A stretch of DNA of 64,000 bases from NCBI GenBank assembly GCA_902596655.1, contig CACJUX010000001.1:45169-109168 (forward strand), written 5' to 3'. Source of the DNA: an uncultured SAR116 cluster alpha proteobacterium. GTDB lineage: Bacteria > Pseudomonadota > Alphaproteobacteria > Puniceispirillales > Puniceispirillaceae. This document shows, piece after piece, positions 17,491-26,615 of the stretch. Numbering within the stretch: the stretch's first letter is position 1; each line of letters opens with the position of its first letter. A program made the translations under genes and the position numbers. The notes under the pieces are model-generated. The model ran no database searches. It saw only the letters and a list, made by a program, of their open reading frames with translations, and had not been told where the DNA came from.

Positions 17491-18648
17491 TCATGATGTT
17501 TTCCATTGAACGCGTGGTAAAGCTCGCTTCCTCGAAATTTCGTCTTTTTTAACCACCACTTTGGACATGATCTCACAGATCACATCACTGTCCATCAGCT
17601 TCGGCACCAAACCAAGATCGGATAATCCAGTGTGCTTTGCGTTATAATAATGATTTTCTTGTTCCACTCTCGGGTTTGGGATATTTTGCATTTCCACGGG
17701 AATATTTAATAGTTCACAAGCACGCCTTACTTTCATCGCCAATTGGTTAACAGAAAATTGTTCTGTAAATTGGTTGTAAATTAAGAGTTCTCCATTTTTT
17801 GGTGGATTTGACGCAGCCAGAGCGATGCACTTCATTGTATCTTCGATATTCAGATACCCTCTAGTTTGCCCCCCCGCACCGAAAACTGTAAGTGGTATAC
17901 CAGCGACCGCTTGACATATAAATCGATTAACAACAGTGCCAAAAATATCATCATAATGGAAATTGGGGAGGAGCCTATCGTCTGCACGAGACTCGTCGGT
18001 GAAAATGCCATATACCGGGCCTTGCATAAGATCTGTAACTCTCAAATTGTAATGTCTAGCATAGAACCAAAGGAGATCTGTGTCTAGAATTTTAGTAGTA
18101 TGGTAAAGAGATGACGCTTGCCTAGGGTATAGAAATTTCTGCGTTCTACCGTTATGCTCGATGTCAATCCACCCCTCCTCAATGTCAATGTTGGGAGTGC
18201 CATACTCCCCCATCGTCCCGAGTTTTATGATGTGGGTATTCGGAGAATATTTAACAATGGACCAGATTAAATTAAAAGTTGAATTAAGATTATTATTAAA
18301 TGTGGTTGTTGCTTCTGAACGCCCCATCATCGAATACGGCGCAGAAGGTTGCTCAGCAAAGTGAACGACTGCATCTGGTTGAAGTCGTTCGATTAATGGA
18401 TCCATGAAGTTAGCATCAGCGCAATCGCCTTCGTTGACCTCAATATTGAAATTAAAAAGCGACTGAAATATTTCTGAACGCTCTTTCAGCCTTGGCCCCT
18501 CAATCAATGCAGTGGAGTCAGTATCCGCGACTATTTTTCGCTTTAAATAATTGTCAACTACAGTAACGCGATAGTTCTCACAGGCAAACTTCATTGCCAT
18601 AGGCCAACCCAAGTAACCGTCAGCACCTAAAATTATTACATTTTTCAT
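17491..18648 (-). CDS. sqdB: UDP-sulfoquinovose synthase (SqdB/SQD1/Agl3 family)
   Basis: A protein of 385 residues, normal length. An extended SDR with VIILGADGYLGWPMAM at the N-terminus. The signatures are specific for this family: SAPYSMMGR, NNLNSTFNLIW, KLGTMGEYGTPNIDIEEG and YPRQASSLYHTTK, where the Thr, Tyr and Lys of the active site can be read, then DLMQGPVYG. The enzyme converts UDP-glucose and sulfite to UDP-sulfoquinovose. Partners for sulfolipid synthesis (SqdX/SqdD) are not visible nearby. Its place inside a polysaccharide locus suggests that sulfoquinovose may be put into the surface glycan, though sulfolipid synthesis remains possible. Confidence 0.88.
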   Translation of the reverse strand: MKNVIILGADGYLGWPMAMKFACENYRVTVVDNYLKRKIVADTDSTALIEGPRLKERSEIFQSLFNFNIEVNEGDCADANFMDPLIERLQPDAVVHFAEQPSAPYSMMGRSEATTTFNNNLNSTFNLIWSIVKYSPNTHIIKLGTMGEYGTPNIDIEEGWIDIEHNGRTQKFLYPRQASSLYHTTKILDTDLLWFYARHYNLRVTDLMQGPVYGIFTDESRADDRLLPNFHYDDIFGTVVNRFICQAVAGIPLTVFGAGGQTRGYLNIEDTMKCIALAASNPPKNGELLIYNQFTEQFSVNQLAMKVRRACELLNIPVEMQNIPNPRVEQENHYYNAKHTGLSDLGLVPKLMDSDVICEIMSKVVVKKDEISRKRALPRVQWKTS

Positions 18649-18738
18649 GAGCTCTCTCGCAATCGTTTTTGTTTGATAGCTTAGTAGTGGGTACTGAGCG
18701 ATAAGATAAAAAAACAGCTAGCGTTTTTCGCCTCTCAT

Positions 18739-19983
18739 TTAATTGTTTGGCATTCTTTGTTTCCGCGCCCCTGCGCAAAGACTAATGGCTACGGCGCTCC
18801 AAAGAAATATATTGTTCATCTGCCCAAAAAAATCCGCGGTGCTGGCAATCGGCCAAAATAGAGCTAGCGGTATTACGAATGCAGTTTTGTCAAAAAGACC
18901 ACTGTGAGTTTTTCTTGATCGAGCAAAAACTGACCAGAGGATAGAGATAATCATGGTTGTGCCTGCCAAAAGTCCAAAAATGCCGGTTTCCCCTGCGAGT
19001 TGTATGAAAAAATTGTGTGGATGCGGTTGGCATTTAGTGGCGACATTTTCTCCCTGAGACAAATAGCATTCCGAGGCATAATTAGCTGGGCCAACTCCAA
19101 GAATTGGGTGCGCTACAAAAGCATCAAAGCCAGGCTTAAAGGCTTTCAGATATGGGCTCTCTTCATGTATAGGCAAATCGGAAACAAACTCATCAACATA
19201 TCTTTGGCTTACCGTTGGAAATGCTTGAAAAACAAATACCAATGCAAATAATTCAATAGCGACCAAAATAAAATAGCGTTGGAAGTTTGGTTTCCATAAC
19301 AGGGCTGCAAGCATGCCAGCGCATGCCCTTATTAAAAAATTTATCCTTTCACCTGTCATTAAGCTAAGGATTAGGGTTACAAGAGAGAAAATGCCACTGT
19401 AACCTCCTGCTCTACCTCCCTTGGATACAGCGAAGGTGACCGAAATTATAAATGCTGGTAGGCAGGCCTTCGAGAGATATGAGCCAGGTATTGGATCACC
19501 ATACGGCCAAGTTAGCCTTCCATTCTTTTGTCCCTCAATTAAAAGCTCAAGCGACAATATAAAGCAAATACTAAGTAACCCCAACACTGTCATAGCCAAC
19601 ATTGCATTAAGAATGCGTTTGTCTTGCCCCAACCAAAACGCACAAGCCATAGCAAAAACCGGAAAACGTATCCAAGCGAAGGCTTCGCCAATAGAGTAAA
19701 CAGGATTGTTAGAACACGCAGCAGACAAAAGGCATACAAACCAAAATGTAAATGTTGCCCTTACCCAAAAAATCTTTAAAAAAGATGCTTCTTTTTTTAA
19801 CCATTGACGAAAAACGAAAATCAAAGACAAAAGTGTAAGCCAAATATCCGCCGGTGTTCTCTCAATTAGCATTATTAATGGGCCAAACAACCAAAATAAG
19901 ACAACAAACCTCTCCCAAAACGGAAAGCTCTTTATTGCTAATTCGGCGTCACTCCAAGTTTTATTTAACTCAGATAGAAGCAT
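18739..19983 (-). CDS. O-antigen ligase/polymerase family membrane protein (WaaL/Wzy)
   Basis: A protein of 414 residues with many hydrophobic segments of membrane-span length and a large periplasmic loop near residues 285-340. The loop contains HPILGVGPANY and the HPHNFFIQLAGETG motif that marks the O-antigen ligase / polymerase (Wzy_C) family. It either ligates finished glycan to lipid A core or polymerises repeat units in the periplasm. It starts 12 bases after the stop of the Wzz-like gene, so the two are co-transcribed. The sequence does not separate ligase from polymerase. Confidence 0.85.
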   Translation of the reverse strand: MLLSELNKTWSDAELAIKSFPFWERFVVLFWLFGPLIMLIERTPADIWLTLLSLIFVFRQWLKKEASFLKIFWVRATFTFWFVCLLSAACSNNPVYSIGEAFAWIRFPVFAMACAFWLGQDKRILNAMLAMTVLGLLSICFILSLELLIEGQKNGRLTWPYGDPIPGSYLSKACLPAFIISVTFAVSKGGRAGGYSGIFSLVTLILSLMTGERINFLIRACAGMLAALLWKPNFQRYFILVAIELFALVFVFQAFPTVSQRYVDEFVSDLPIHEESPYLKAFKPGFDAFVAHPILGVGPANYASECYLSQGENVATKCQPHPHNFFIQLAGETGIFGLLAGTTMIISILWSVFARSRKTHSGLFDKTAFVIPLALFWPIASTADFFGQMNNIFLWSAVAISLCAGARKQRMPNN

Positions 19984-19995
19984 AATTCACTTCTG

Positions 19996-21417
19996 CTAAT
20001 TTCTCAGTTTTTGTTTTCTAGAGGGCAACAAAAGCGCGCTTATGCATCCCAAAAAAAGTCCAAACGAGATGAACAAGCCAATCGACATAATGGATTTTTC
20101 GAGACTGATTTTCCCTTCAATTTTAGGAACCATATAAGGGGTATAGAGTTTTATCTCTTCAGAGACGTATCGTTTGTTAAATTCATCGATCACCTCATTG
20201 TGTTTCTCAATTAAATAGGACACCTCTCTAATTATTTCTTCTGACATCTCTGCAATTGCTTCTTCAGAGGTTGCCTCGCTGGGGGCTGCAAGACGCTCAA
20301 TCGCGTCTTCTTTTCTTGATCTAGCAATCTCTATGAGATGACGTTCTTTCAAAGCTTCAACTAAATACTCCTCCACCAAATCAGACCTCTCTCGGAAAGC
20401 CAGGTCCGGGTCAACAGACAACGTTTGCTTTTCAGTCAGGGCGGCTTCATTTGAATTTAATTTGTTTAATACTGCCTCGTTATTTAGAACTTGAACCAAA
20501 GTTTCTATATTTCTGTCCATACTAATTTTAGAAGCTTTTAGAAACTTTTTTTCTTCCATCATTTCGCTTTCAAGTAATGCCCGATAGGTGTCGCTTACTG
20601 CAATAAGGTTTTTTTGAAAAAAATTGACTCTGTTAGTCGTAAAGAATTCTAACCTAATCAATAAGCTTGAAATATCTATCTCTCCACCAGCCTTCAAATT
20701 ACCCAAGCGAGGATCATCCTTCATTTTCATTAGGGAATTGTGAAGTTGTGTAAGCACACCATTTGGCCACGTAAGGTATACAACATCAATGTTATCGTCG
20801 GCCGAATGAGGTAAGGATATTTTGCTTAAGCTAGATGGAAAATTTGCGCTGTACTTTTCAGAAAATATCCTTGACCACGTCTCAGGCACCTGCGTCACGA
20901 TTTCAATTGCAGTGTCTTCATTATAACCAGCAGCTTCAAAATTAATCGTTACTAATGCTGATTTTTGATTGATCGCTTGCAATTCAGCTTTGAAGTCCTT
21001 GTTGAGCTTGTCAATTTGAGGTGCCGTTAGTCCCTTTTTTCTGAGCGCATTTGTATATTTCTTTTCAATACCAGAGCTCGCAGGACTCAGTGCTTCGACT
21101 TTTATATGCCGTCGTTTAAGTGTTGGCGATCCCTCGCTGAGACCCGCGTTAATTGCCGCTAAAACTTCGTTGCTAACTAAATTCGTAACATTAAACGGCG
21201 TCTCATCAGGGTATAGTCCGTTTTCAATACCGTTCAATTCCACATAATATCTTATAAATTTATTTTCATCATGTTTTTGCAATAAGGCAAAACTAATGCC
21301 GACTAATAGCGATAGAAAAGGGATAATCAGTAAAACACCTCTGTGGGTCCACAGTTTTAAAACAACATCAGTAATTGATATCTCAGCTGTTTTGGTTGAC
21401 TCTTGGCGGTCTTCCAT
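19996..21417 (-). CDS. Wzz-like polysaccharide chain-length determinant
   Basis: A protein of 473 residues with the usual Wzz/PCP architecture: a membrane span near residues 33-52 (VLLIIPFLSLLVGISFALL), a long periplasmic region rich in predicted helix and coiled-coil (about 280-420, many Glu/Lys heptad-like stretches), and a second span near 445-468 (IGLFISFGLFLGC). No C-terminal kinase domain is seen, so it is not a Wzc-type autokinase. It sets the length of the exported glycan together with the polymerase gene that follows. First gene of the main minus-strand glycan operon as seen here. Confidence 0.78.
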   Translation of the reverse strand: MEDRQESTKTAEISITDVVLKLWTHRGVLLIIPFLSLLVGISFALLQKHDENKFIRYYVELNGIENGLYPDETPFNVTNLVSNEVLAAINAGLSEGSPTLKRRHIKVEALSPASSGIEKKYTNALRKKGLTAPQIDKLNKDFKAELQAINQKSALVTINFEAAGYNEDTAIEIVTQVPETWSRIFSEKYSANFPSSLSKISLPHSADDNIDVVYLTWPNGVLTQLHNSLMKMKDDPRLGNLKAGGEIDISSLLIRLEFFTTNRVNFFQKNLIAVSDTYRALLESEMMEEKKFLKASKISMDRNIETLVQVLNNEAVLNKLNSNEAALTEKQTLSVDPDLAFRERSDLVEEYLVEALKERHLIEIARSRKEDAIERLAAPSEATSEEAIAEMSEEIIREVSYLIEKHNEVIDEFNKRYVSEEIKLYTPYMVPKIEGKISLEKSIMSIGLFISFGLFLGCISALLLPSRKQKLRN

Positions 21418-21572
21418 GAAAGGCTCCCATGATTGCAGCGCGATTTTTTAAATGATATCGAGTTCTTAATGATAAATAGAATAAGACGTCATTCGTTCTG
21501 CACCGTTAAAACAGACTTAAGGAATGTTCCACTAAATTTAGTCGACTGAAACATTCAAGCTGTAGAAGTTGA

Positions 21573-22373
21573 TTAGACTTTTTTAGGCTTTTTTGCAACG
21601 AGAATGAAATCTGGAGCAAACCATCTGATCAATCCAATTGGCCTTCTTGTTATTCTATTAAAGATGGCCACATCGGTAAAACCAGCGGCCTTTACTTCAC
21701 GAAAGAACCTAAAGCTGGCGGGTGCATTTATTTCGCGTTGCCCCAGTCTGCCACCTAATTCTGGGAAAATTTTGCCAAGCCATAACCTGAGCCAATTAAA
21801 TGCGGGCGACAAAAAGATCCAATAAGGGGGAAACATTCTATTAATTACTTTTATAAACAGGACGCCATTTTGATCTAAAGCATTAAAAGCTGCCTTTAAC
21901 GCTTCTCCTCTGTGCACGGATTTTCCATATAAAGCATCATAACTTATTATCAAATCATAGCCATGAAAGTCAGCCGCCGCTCTCGCCAAATCACCCGCCA
22001 AGATACTTACGTCCTTAATTTTGTTAGAGCTGATATAAGCTTTAGCGGCCTCAACCACTTGATCGTCTTCATCGATACCAATGCATTTTGTCGCGCGAAA
22101 GGAAAATTTCAAATAACATAATATACCTCCGAACCCACATCCCATGTCGAGAATGCTTTTTATCGGCTTGTCTTGCGGGAATGAGCTGAAATACTTAGTC
22201 AGAATGTCAAAAACTTCAAAACCTCTCCAGGGAACAGTATATACGTTGTAGTAAAGCCATCGCGCCTGCTTATATTGCGAAAGTTGTTTCCACCATCCAC
22301 AAGCTAAAACAACTTTTAGAGCGCTTGGAACAGTAAGCGAAAATTGCAAATCTCTATGTATTTTGTTTGACAA
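21573..22373 (-). CDS. Class I SAM-dependent methyltransferase
   Basis: A protein of 266 residues. Motif I ILDMGCGFGGILCYLK at about 72-87, motif II GIDEDDQVVEAAKAY, then AGDLARAAADFHGYDLIISYDAL. The C-terminal third is hydrophobic and basic, as in enzymes that act on lipid-linked or large substrates. It is separated from the Wzz-like gene by about 155 bases and preceded by 365 bases without a gene, so it likely has its own promoter. Substrate unknown. Confidence 0.75.
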   Translation of the reverse strand: MSNKIHRDLQFSLTVPSALKVVLACGWWKQLSQYKQARWLYYNVYTVPWRGFEVFDILTKYFSSFPQDKPIKSILDMGCGFGGILCYLKFSFRATKCIGIDEDDQVVEAAKAYISSNKIKDVSILAGDLARAAADFHGYDLIISYDALYGKSVHRGEALKAAFNALDQNGVLFIKVINRMFPPYWIFLSPAFNWLRLWLGKIFPELGGRLGQREINAPASFRFFREVKAAGFTDVAIFNRITRRPIGLIRWFAPDFILVAKKPKKV

Positions 22374-22738
22374 TTTATGAGGCTCTTACTTTCTACTTTT
22401 GAGAATTTTTAGTTGATTAAATTTCAAGTTAACAGCTTAGCGCAAAGTTCAAAATTCATGGACTGTTTTTTTCATGAAAAATGGTTTGACTAACCACCTG
22501 TAATTAATGCACTAAACTTCTTATGTGTTTGTTCCTTTTTAACGTAAAAAATATCTTGAAAATAGAAAGTTATAAGGCATCAGATGTTCCTTAACTTTAC
22601 TTCAATGTATGGGCACCGAGAAAATATTACCTGTTATTTTTTTAGGGCACCGGAATGGTTAAGAACAATCAACTGCTGTGTAATTGTTTTCTTCGTGTTA
22701 TTTGTCTTTTGACCATCGGGTTCGCCTGAAACTGTAGA
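22374..22738. other. AT-rich intergenic stretch, no gene seen
   Basis: 365 bases between two minus-strand genes. I find no convincing reading frame or RNA gene. The part next to 22373 probably carries the promoter of the methyltransferase gene, but no clear -35/-10 pair stands out in such AT-rich sequence. Confidence 0.5.
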
Positions 22739-23545
22739 TCATTGAGACCGTTGCATTGGGAATAGCGTACTACTGCGTCCTGTCATTCTATATACCAACA
22801 GGCCAACAATCTCATGGAGTAAAAGTCTCACTCGGTTTGTTCCAGTCGCCAGGCTAAAATAGTGGTTGTGGCTCGTGCCTGAAATGAAATCGACCGGATA
22901 GGCAATGATATTTTCCCAACCCACTTTTCTAAAAGCACCGATCGCTCGAGGCATGTGGGATGCAGAGGTTATCAAAACCCATTCTCCAGAGTCCTTCACG
23001 TTGTAAATATCCCTAATTTTTTCTGCAGTATCAAAACTGTTACGGCTTTGAGTTTCAAATTCGATTTTGTCGTTTTTTAATCCCATCTCCTCTAGCATGT
23101 TTCTTATCATCTGCGCCTCAGTCCAACCCTTGGGGTTTATTTTTGACGAATATCCTGCAAACACCAATTTAGCGTCTGGATGCCGCCGTTGTATGATGAA
23201 TCCCTTCGATAGTCTGTCACCATCATTTTGTTGAATTTGAGAACGTTGCATAGCAGTGAGGCCGTCACCCATGTGCCCTCCCATCACAACAATACCGGTG
23301 ATAGGCCTATGTGACAAATCAGGAATATTGAAACGGTTTTCCAAAAGCATTATGCCAGCAGTGGAAATAGGTACAACACCATATATCCATGGCAACGCGA
23401 TTGCCGATCCGATCAACACCTTTGTCAAATGTCTCTTTTTCAGACGGTAAGTTATCAGCGAAAACACAACAAGAACATAAGGATGCGCGAGTGGCTCAAT
23501 TAAAATAACCATAGTTTTAGAAAGAAGGAAAAAAATTTCGTCCAT
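22739..23545 (-). CDS. YdcF/ElyC-like DUF218 membrane protein
   Basis: About 268 residues from ATG 23545; an in-frame start at 23590 is possible. Two hydrophobic spans lie near the N-terminus, then the DUF218 core: GIVVMGGHMGDG, KLVFAGYSSKINPKG, then ETQSRNSFDTAEKIRD and LITSASHMPRAIGAFRKVG. These are the conserved glycine, Glu/Ser/Asn and His motifs of the SanA/ElyC/YdcF family. E. coli ElyC affects envelope polysaccharide and peptidoglycan assembly. The exact chemistry is unknown. It stands alone, about 250 bases from the next gene. Confidence 0.82.
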   Translation of the reverse strand: MDEIFFLLSKTMVILIEPLAHPYVLVVFSLITYRLKKRHLTKVLIGSAIALPWIYGVVPISTAGIMLLENRFNIPDLSHRPITGIVVMGGHMGDGLTAMQRSQIQQNDGDRLSKGFIIQRRHPDAKLVFAGYSSKINPKGWTEAQMIRNMLEEMGLKNDKIEFETQSRNSFDTAEKIRDIYNVKDSGEWVLITSASHMPRAIGAFRKVGWENIIAYPVDFISGTSHNHYFSLATGTNRVRLLLHEIVGLLVYRMTGRSSTLFPMQRSQ

Positions 23546-23840
23546 TTTCTCAAATTTGAATTGATGTTTCAAAATCCAGTTGTGCAGCACACAGCTGACA
23601 TATTGAAGTTGTTTTCGTAAGATCGTGCTTCGAAGTCATTTTATTAAAAGCCGACAACAAAAAACGTAATTTTAATTAACACTTTCCTTTATCAAATTGA
23701 TGACTCCGATGCTTTGTCAAAGTTGCAATTTTTGGGCGCTAATCAACAATCAAAAATCCAGCATTAGCAGAAATTTTTTTGAAAATTTTAAAATTTAAAC
23801 CCAAATCTAGGTAAATCCCCTCTCAATATATTTCTTTGCG

Positions 23841-25208
23841 TCAATCTGCTGTTGGGTTTATGTCCCATGCTCTTTTTTGTAGTTTATGCAATAGTTTACC
23901 AAAAACAATCTTAAGTGTAATTCCAGGATTGGTTAGTCCATAACCCATCTTCATATATTCTTGCGGAGAAAAATGCCTGGAAAAAATGGCTATTCCCTCG
24001 TCAGAGATTCTCTCAAACTTTCCATTCACACGCGTCGTGTTTGCGCCGTACTCATTGCTTAAAATAAAATTTAGAGTAGCAGCCGTGAGCGAAATATCAC
24101 AATTCTCCTTGCAACCCTCTTCTACGGTAAGATTATCCCGGTAACTCAACACCACATTCACGCCAAGATCATTCAAATAAAATTTGATCGGAACGATAAA
24201 TTTCAAACTTTCCAATAATCTTGGCGCAATCAGAAAACTTTTAAATATCGCAGATCTAAACTCGTTGTACGACTTCCGGATTTCATCAATGGAAATCTTT
24301 TTATGAATCATAGAATTCGGCTTAATCTCATGATGAAGCTTTACCCAGTGTAAAATATTGCTATTTTTCTTACTAGATTCTTGCCTTATTGGTGATACCA
24401 AGTCTAACGTATCCCACGGTTTTAGAATTATCAAATTAGTCGGAATATTATATTTATCGAAATAATCTGACACGTCCTTTGGCGTATTTTGGGCGTCATT
24501 GGTATGGAAATTATCTGGGTCGTTAAAATACACAAAAGACGCGAATGGGATCGTTGCTTGAGGCTCAAACTTCCTTACTTGAAGAGAAATTCTATCTAAT
24601 TTTTCTTTTGCTGACACCTTGCGGAGTTGTCGCTCATCTGGATTTCCTATCCAATTCGCATAACCAAATTGTGTTAGTAATAGGTCAACATTTTTCGTAA
24701 ATTTCCTGTAGTTTTTGAGCACTCGCTCCGCGCCTTTCTCATCATCTACAACGCAATCATTGATATTCAATATTGAGAAATCATTGAGCATAGTAAGGCT
24801 GTAAGAATCTCCACCTACATACGGAAAAATTGCGATTGATAACTCGGGGTCAATCACTTCTAAATTATCGTTAGACTCGGTAACATTATATCCCAATTTT
24901 CTTAAGAATTGGGCTACACGCCCGTCTAATGTCTTTTGAAAAATGAAATTCACTTTTAAGCTGTTCTCTTTGAGCATCTTGAGAAATGGCACTGAGAAAT
25001 GATCAGAGTGCTCATGTGAAAGCCAAATGTAGATAGACTTCTTAAAACCGGCTAAGTATTCGATTAACATTTTGTTTGTAATTGATTGATCCAATAATCC
25101 CCAGCCGTTATCGAATGCGTTACCCTCTACCCAAGGGTCGACAACTAGAACGGAACGGTCAGACTCCACCAAATAGCTAGCATGATTAATAAATGTAAGC
25201 CTAGACAT
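23841..25208 (-). CDS. Metallo-beta-lactamase-fold protein resembling CMP-Neu5Ac hydroxylase (CMAH-like)
   Basis: A protein of 455 residues. Motifs in order: LVVDPWVEGNAFDNGWGLL (about 20-38), YIWLSHEHSDHFSVPFLK (MBL metal ligands HxHxDH, about 58-75), LNINDC (about 144), DLLLTQFGYANW, IPFASFVYF. This order and spacing match the catalytic half of vertebrate CMAH and bacterial relatives, but the N-terminal Rieske domain is absent. The start overlaps the upstream 63-residue gene by 8 bases. Given the nonulosonate genes nearby, action on a CMP-sugar or glycan is attractive, but the family has many unstudied members. Alternative: a generic UlaG-like hydrolase. Confidence 0.65.
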   Translation of the reverse strand: MSRLTFINHASYLVESDRSVLVVDPWVEGNAFDNGWGLLDQSITNKMLIEYLAGFKKSIYIWLSHEHSDHFSVPFLKMLKENSLKVNFIFQKTLDGRVAQFLRKLGYNVTESNDNLEVIDPELSIAIFPYVGGDSYSLTMLNDFSILNINDCVVDDEKGAERVLKNYRKFTKNVDLLLTQFGYANWIGNPDERQLRKVSAKEKLDRISLQVRKFEPQATIPFASFVYFNDPDNFHTNDAQNTPKDVSDYFDKYNIPTNLIILKPWDTLDLVSPIRQESSKKNSNILHWVKLHHEIKPNSMIHKKISIDEIRKSYNEFRSAIFKSFLIAPRLLESLKFIVPIKFYLNDLGVNVVLSYRDNLTVEEGCKENCDISLTAATLNFILSNEYGANTTRVNGKFERISDEGIAIFSRHFSPQEYMKMGYGLTNPGITLKIVFGKLLHKLQKRAWDINPTAD

Positions 25209-25392
25209 CTATCTTCCACCCTACTTCAAGCGCATCCGTTGTCATCCCAAGAGTAAGGCCACTACGAGTGAAGAAAGATTTCACATCTTCGAGCAAGCCT
25301 GAGTTTTCATAACTCTTATACTTTACCACAAATTGCTGACTAGTTTTCATTTCAACTATACGATCAACCTGAAATTCAACATAAACGGTCAT
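25201..25392 (-). CDS. Unknown 63-residue protein, translationally coupled
   Basis: I do not recognise this protein. It is 63 residues, has no cysteine or membrane span, and shows an alternation suggestive of a small alpha/beta fold. Its start overlaps the SGNH hydrolase stop by 4 bases and its end overlaps the CMAH-like start by 8 bases. Tight coupling on both sides argues it is translated and works with its neighbours. It could be a small partner subunit of the MBL-fold enzyme. Confidence 0.5.
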   Translation of the reverse strand: MTVYVEFQVDRIVEMKTSQQFVVKYKSYENSGLLEDVKSFFTRSGLTLGMTTDALEVGWKIDV

Positions 25393-26615
25393 TGGTTACT
25401 CGTTGATGCATCTTCGATAATCTTAACGAGATATTCAGCATACAACTGATTTCCAACCTCACTGAAGTGTATGTCAAATCGGTGGTAGGCCCCTTTTAAA
25501 GATCTACAACTCGCGTCGCAAAAATCATCAAAACTACTGTAAGTTCCGGTAATTGAGGTAATAAATTCCTTTATATACGGGTAAGTTATATTCCTAGAGG
25601 GATCTTTTGACGGTATAAAAGAAAATATTAGCTTGTAGCCATTTACCGCTGCATGGGTCACCCAATCAGATATGTAGGTTCTATTGGGTTCTGTTAGATT
25701 TGACGTGAGGTACTGTTCTCCAATCAGATGTAATCCGGCATACACACTCCGCTTACATAGTCCTCTAGATTTTCGCGCTTCATAAATCTTGATCCTTAAA
25801 GATCGTGTGACTTCAGCTATGACATTCGCACTTAGTGAATATTGCTTCAGTAGACTTATTATTGTTTTTGGCTCGTTTCGCTTTTCAAAAACATAGGTTT
25901 CAACTTCATCATGCGAAAATCTCCTAAATTGGAAATTATTTTTTGAAAATAATCCGCAATGCTCGATGTTTTCAACCATCACGCCATCAACGATATCTGT
26001 ATGAGGAAAATAGTAGTCATTATCCAAATCGTTGGATACTACATTCACAACAACTAGATCTGGTATTACGCCTAGTTCATATAATCGTTTAAACTTTTCA
26101 AATTGATGGCCTTGCCCAGTATGTGTTACGCCGCAAGCGTAAACCTTTTTAGCCAATATTTCCTCAAGTACTGTTCCAAATTTCTTTTCGTAACGTGCAT
26201 AGCCCCAAGTAAAGCTATCCCCTGCTAAATAAATTCCACCGGTGAGATCGTCTCTGCTCCACTCGTCGTCAAAACAACCGTAAGAGTTCCCCCAAACATC
26301 ATACGGCATATATCCTAAGGGTTTGGTCGCCGTTCGCACTTTAAAGTTAGGAGTGATATCAAAGCCAATACCTTCGTCGCGTCTAAAATGACCCACAGGG
26401 TAGCCACGACTGAATTCTTCAACCGTGTACCCGTAATTAGGGAGGAATGCTTTTATTTTTTGCTTAAACTGGTATCCGATAACGTCTATGGCTAGAAGGG
26501 TGGCTAGCGATATAGAAACTGTTATTGTAAAATTCCTAACCCAATTCATAACGCTCCTTGTAATTCGCTCTTTTAGCTCCGTTTTGCTTCTTTTTGTATT
26601 ATAGGTAATTTCCAA
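25389..26615 (-). CDS. Membrane-anchored SGNH/GDSL hydrolase
   Basis: A protein of 408 residues. One membrane span near 28-48 (NFTITVSISLATLLAIDVIG) suggests a periplasmic enzyme domain. Block I is YLAGDSFTWG (catalytic Ser, about 130), the Gly and Asn blocks are in THTGQGHQ and VNVVSNDLDNDY, and the final DIHFSEVGNQLYAEYL gives the Asp-x-His dyad. Such enzymes are often glycan O-acetylesterases or acetyltransferases. The start overlaps the end of the carbamoyltransferase remains by 17 bases; an internal ATG at 26549 is an alternative. Conserved neighbours elsewhere (carbamoyltransferase, DUF5989, SxtJ) fit this cluster. Confidence 0.75.
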   Translation of the reverse strand: MEITYNTKRSKTELKERITRSVMNWVRNFTITVSISLATLLAIDVIGYQFKQKIKAFLPNYGYTVEEFSRGYPVGHFRRDEGIGFDITPNFKVRTATKPLGYMPYDVWGNSYGCFDDEWSRDDLTGGIYLAGDSFTWGYARYEKKFGTVLEEILAKKVYACGVTHTGQGHQFEKFKRLYELGVIPDLVVVNVVSNDLDNDYYFPHTDIVDGVMVENIEHCGLFSKNNFQFRRFSHDEVETYVFEKRNEPKTIISLLKQYSLSANVIAEVTRSLRIKIYEARKSRGLCKRSVYAGLHLIGEQYLTSNLTEPNRTYISDWVTHAAVNGYKLIFSFIPSKDPSRNITYPYIKEFITSITGTYSSFDDFCDASCRSLKGAYHRFDIHFSEVGNQLYAEYLVKIIEDASTSNQ

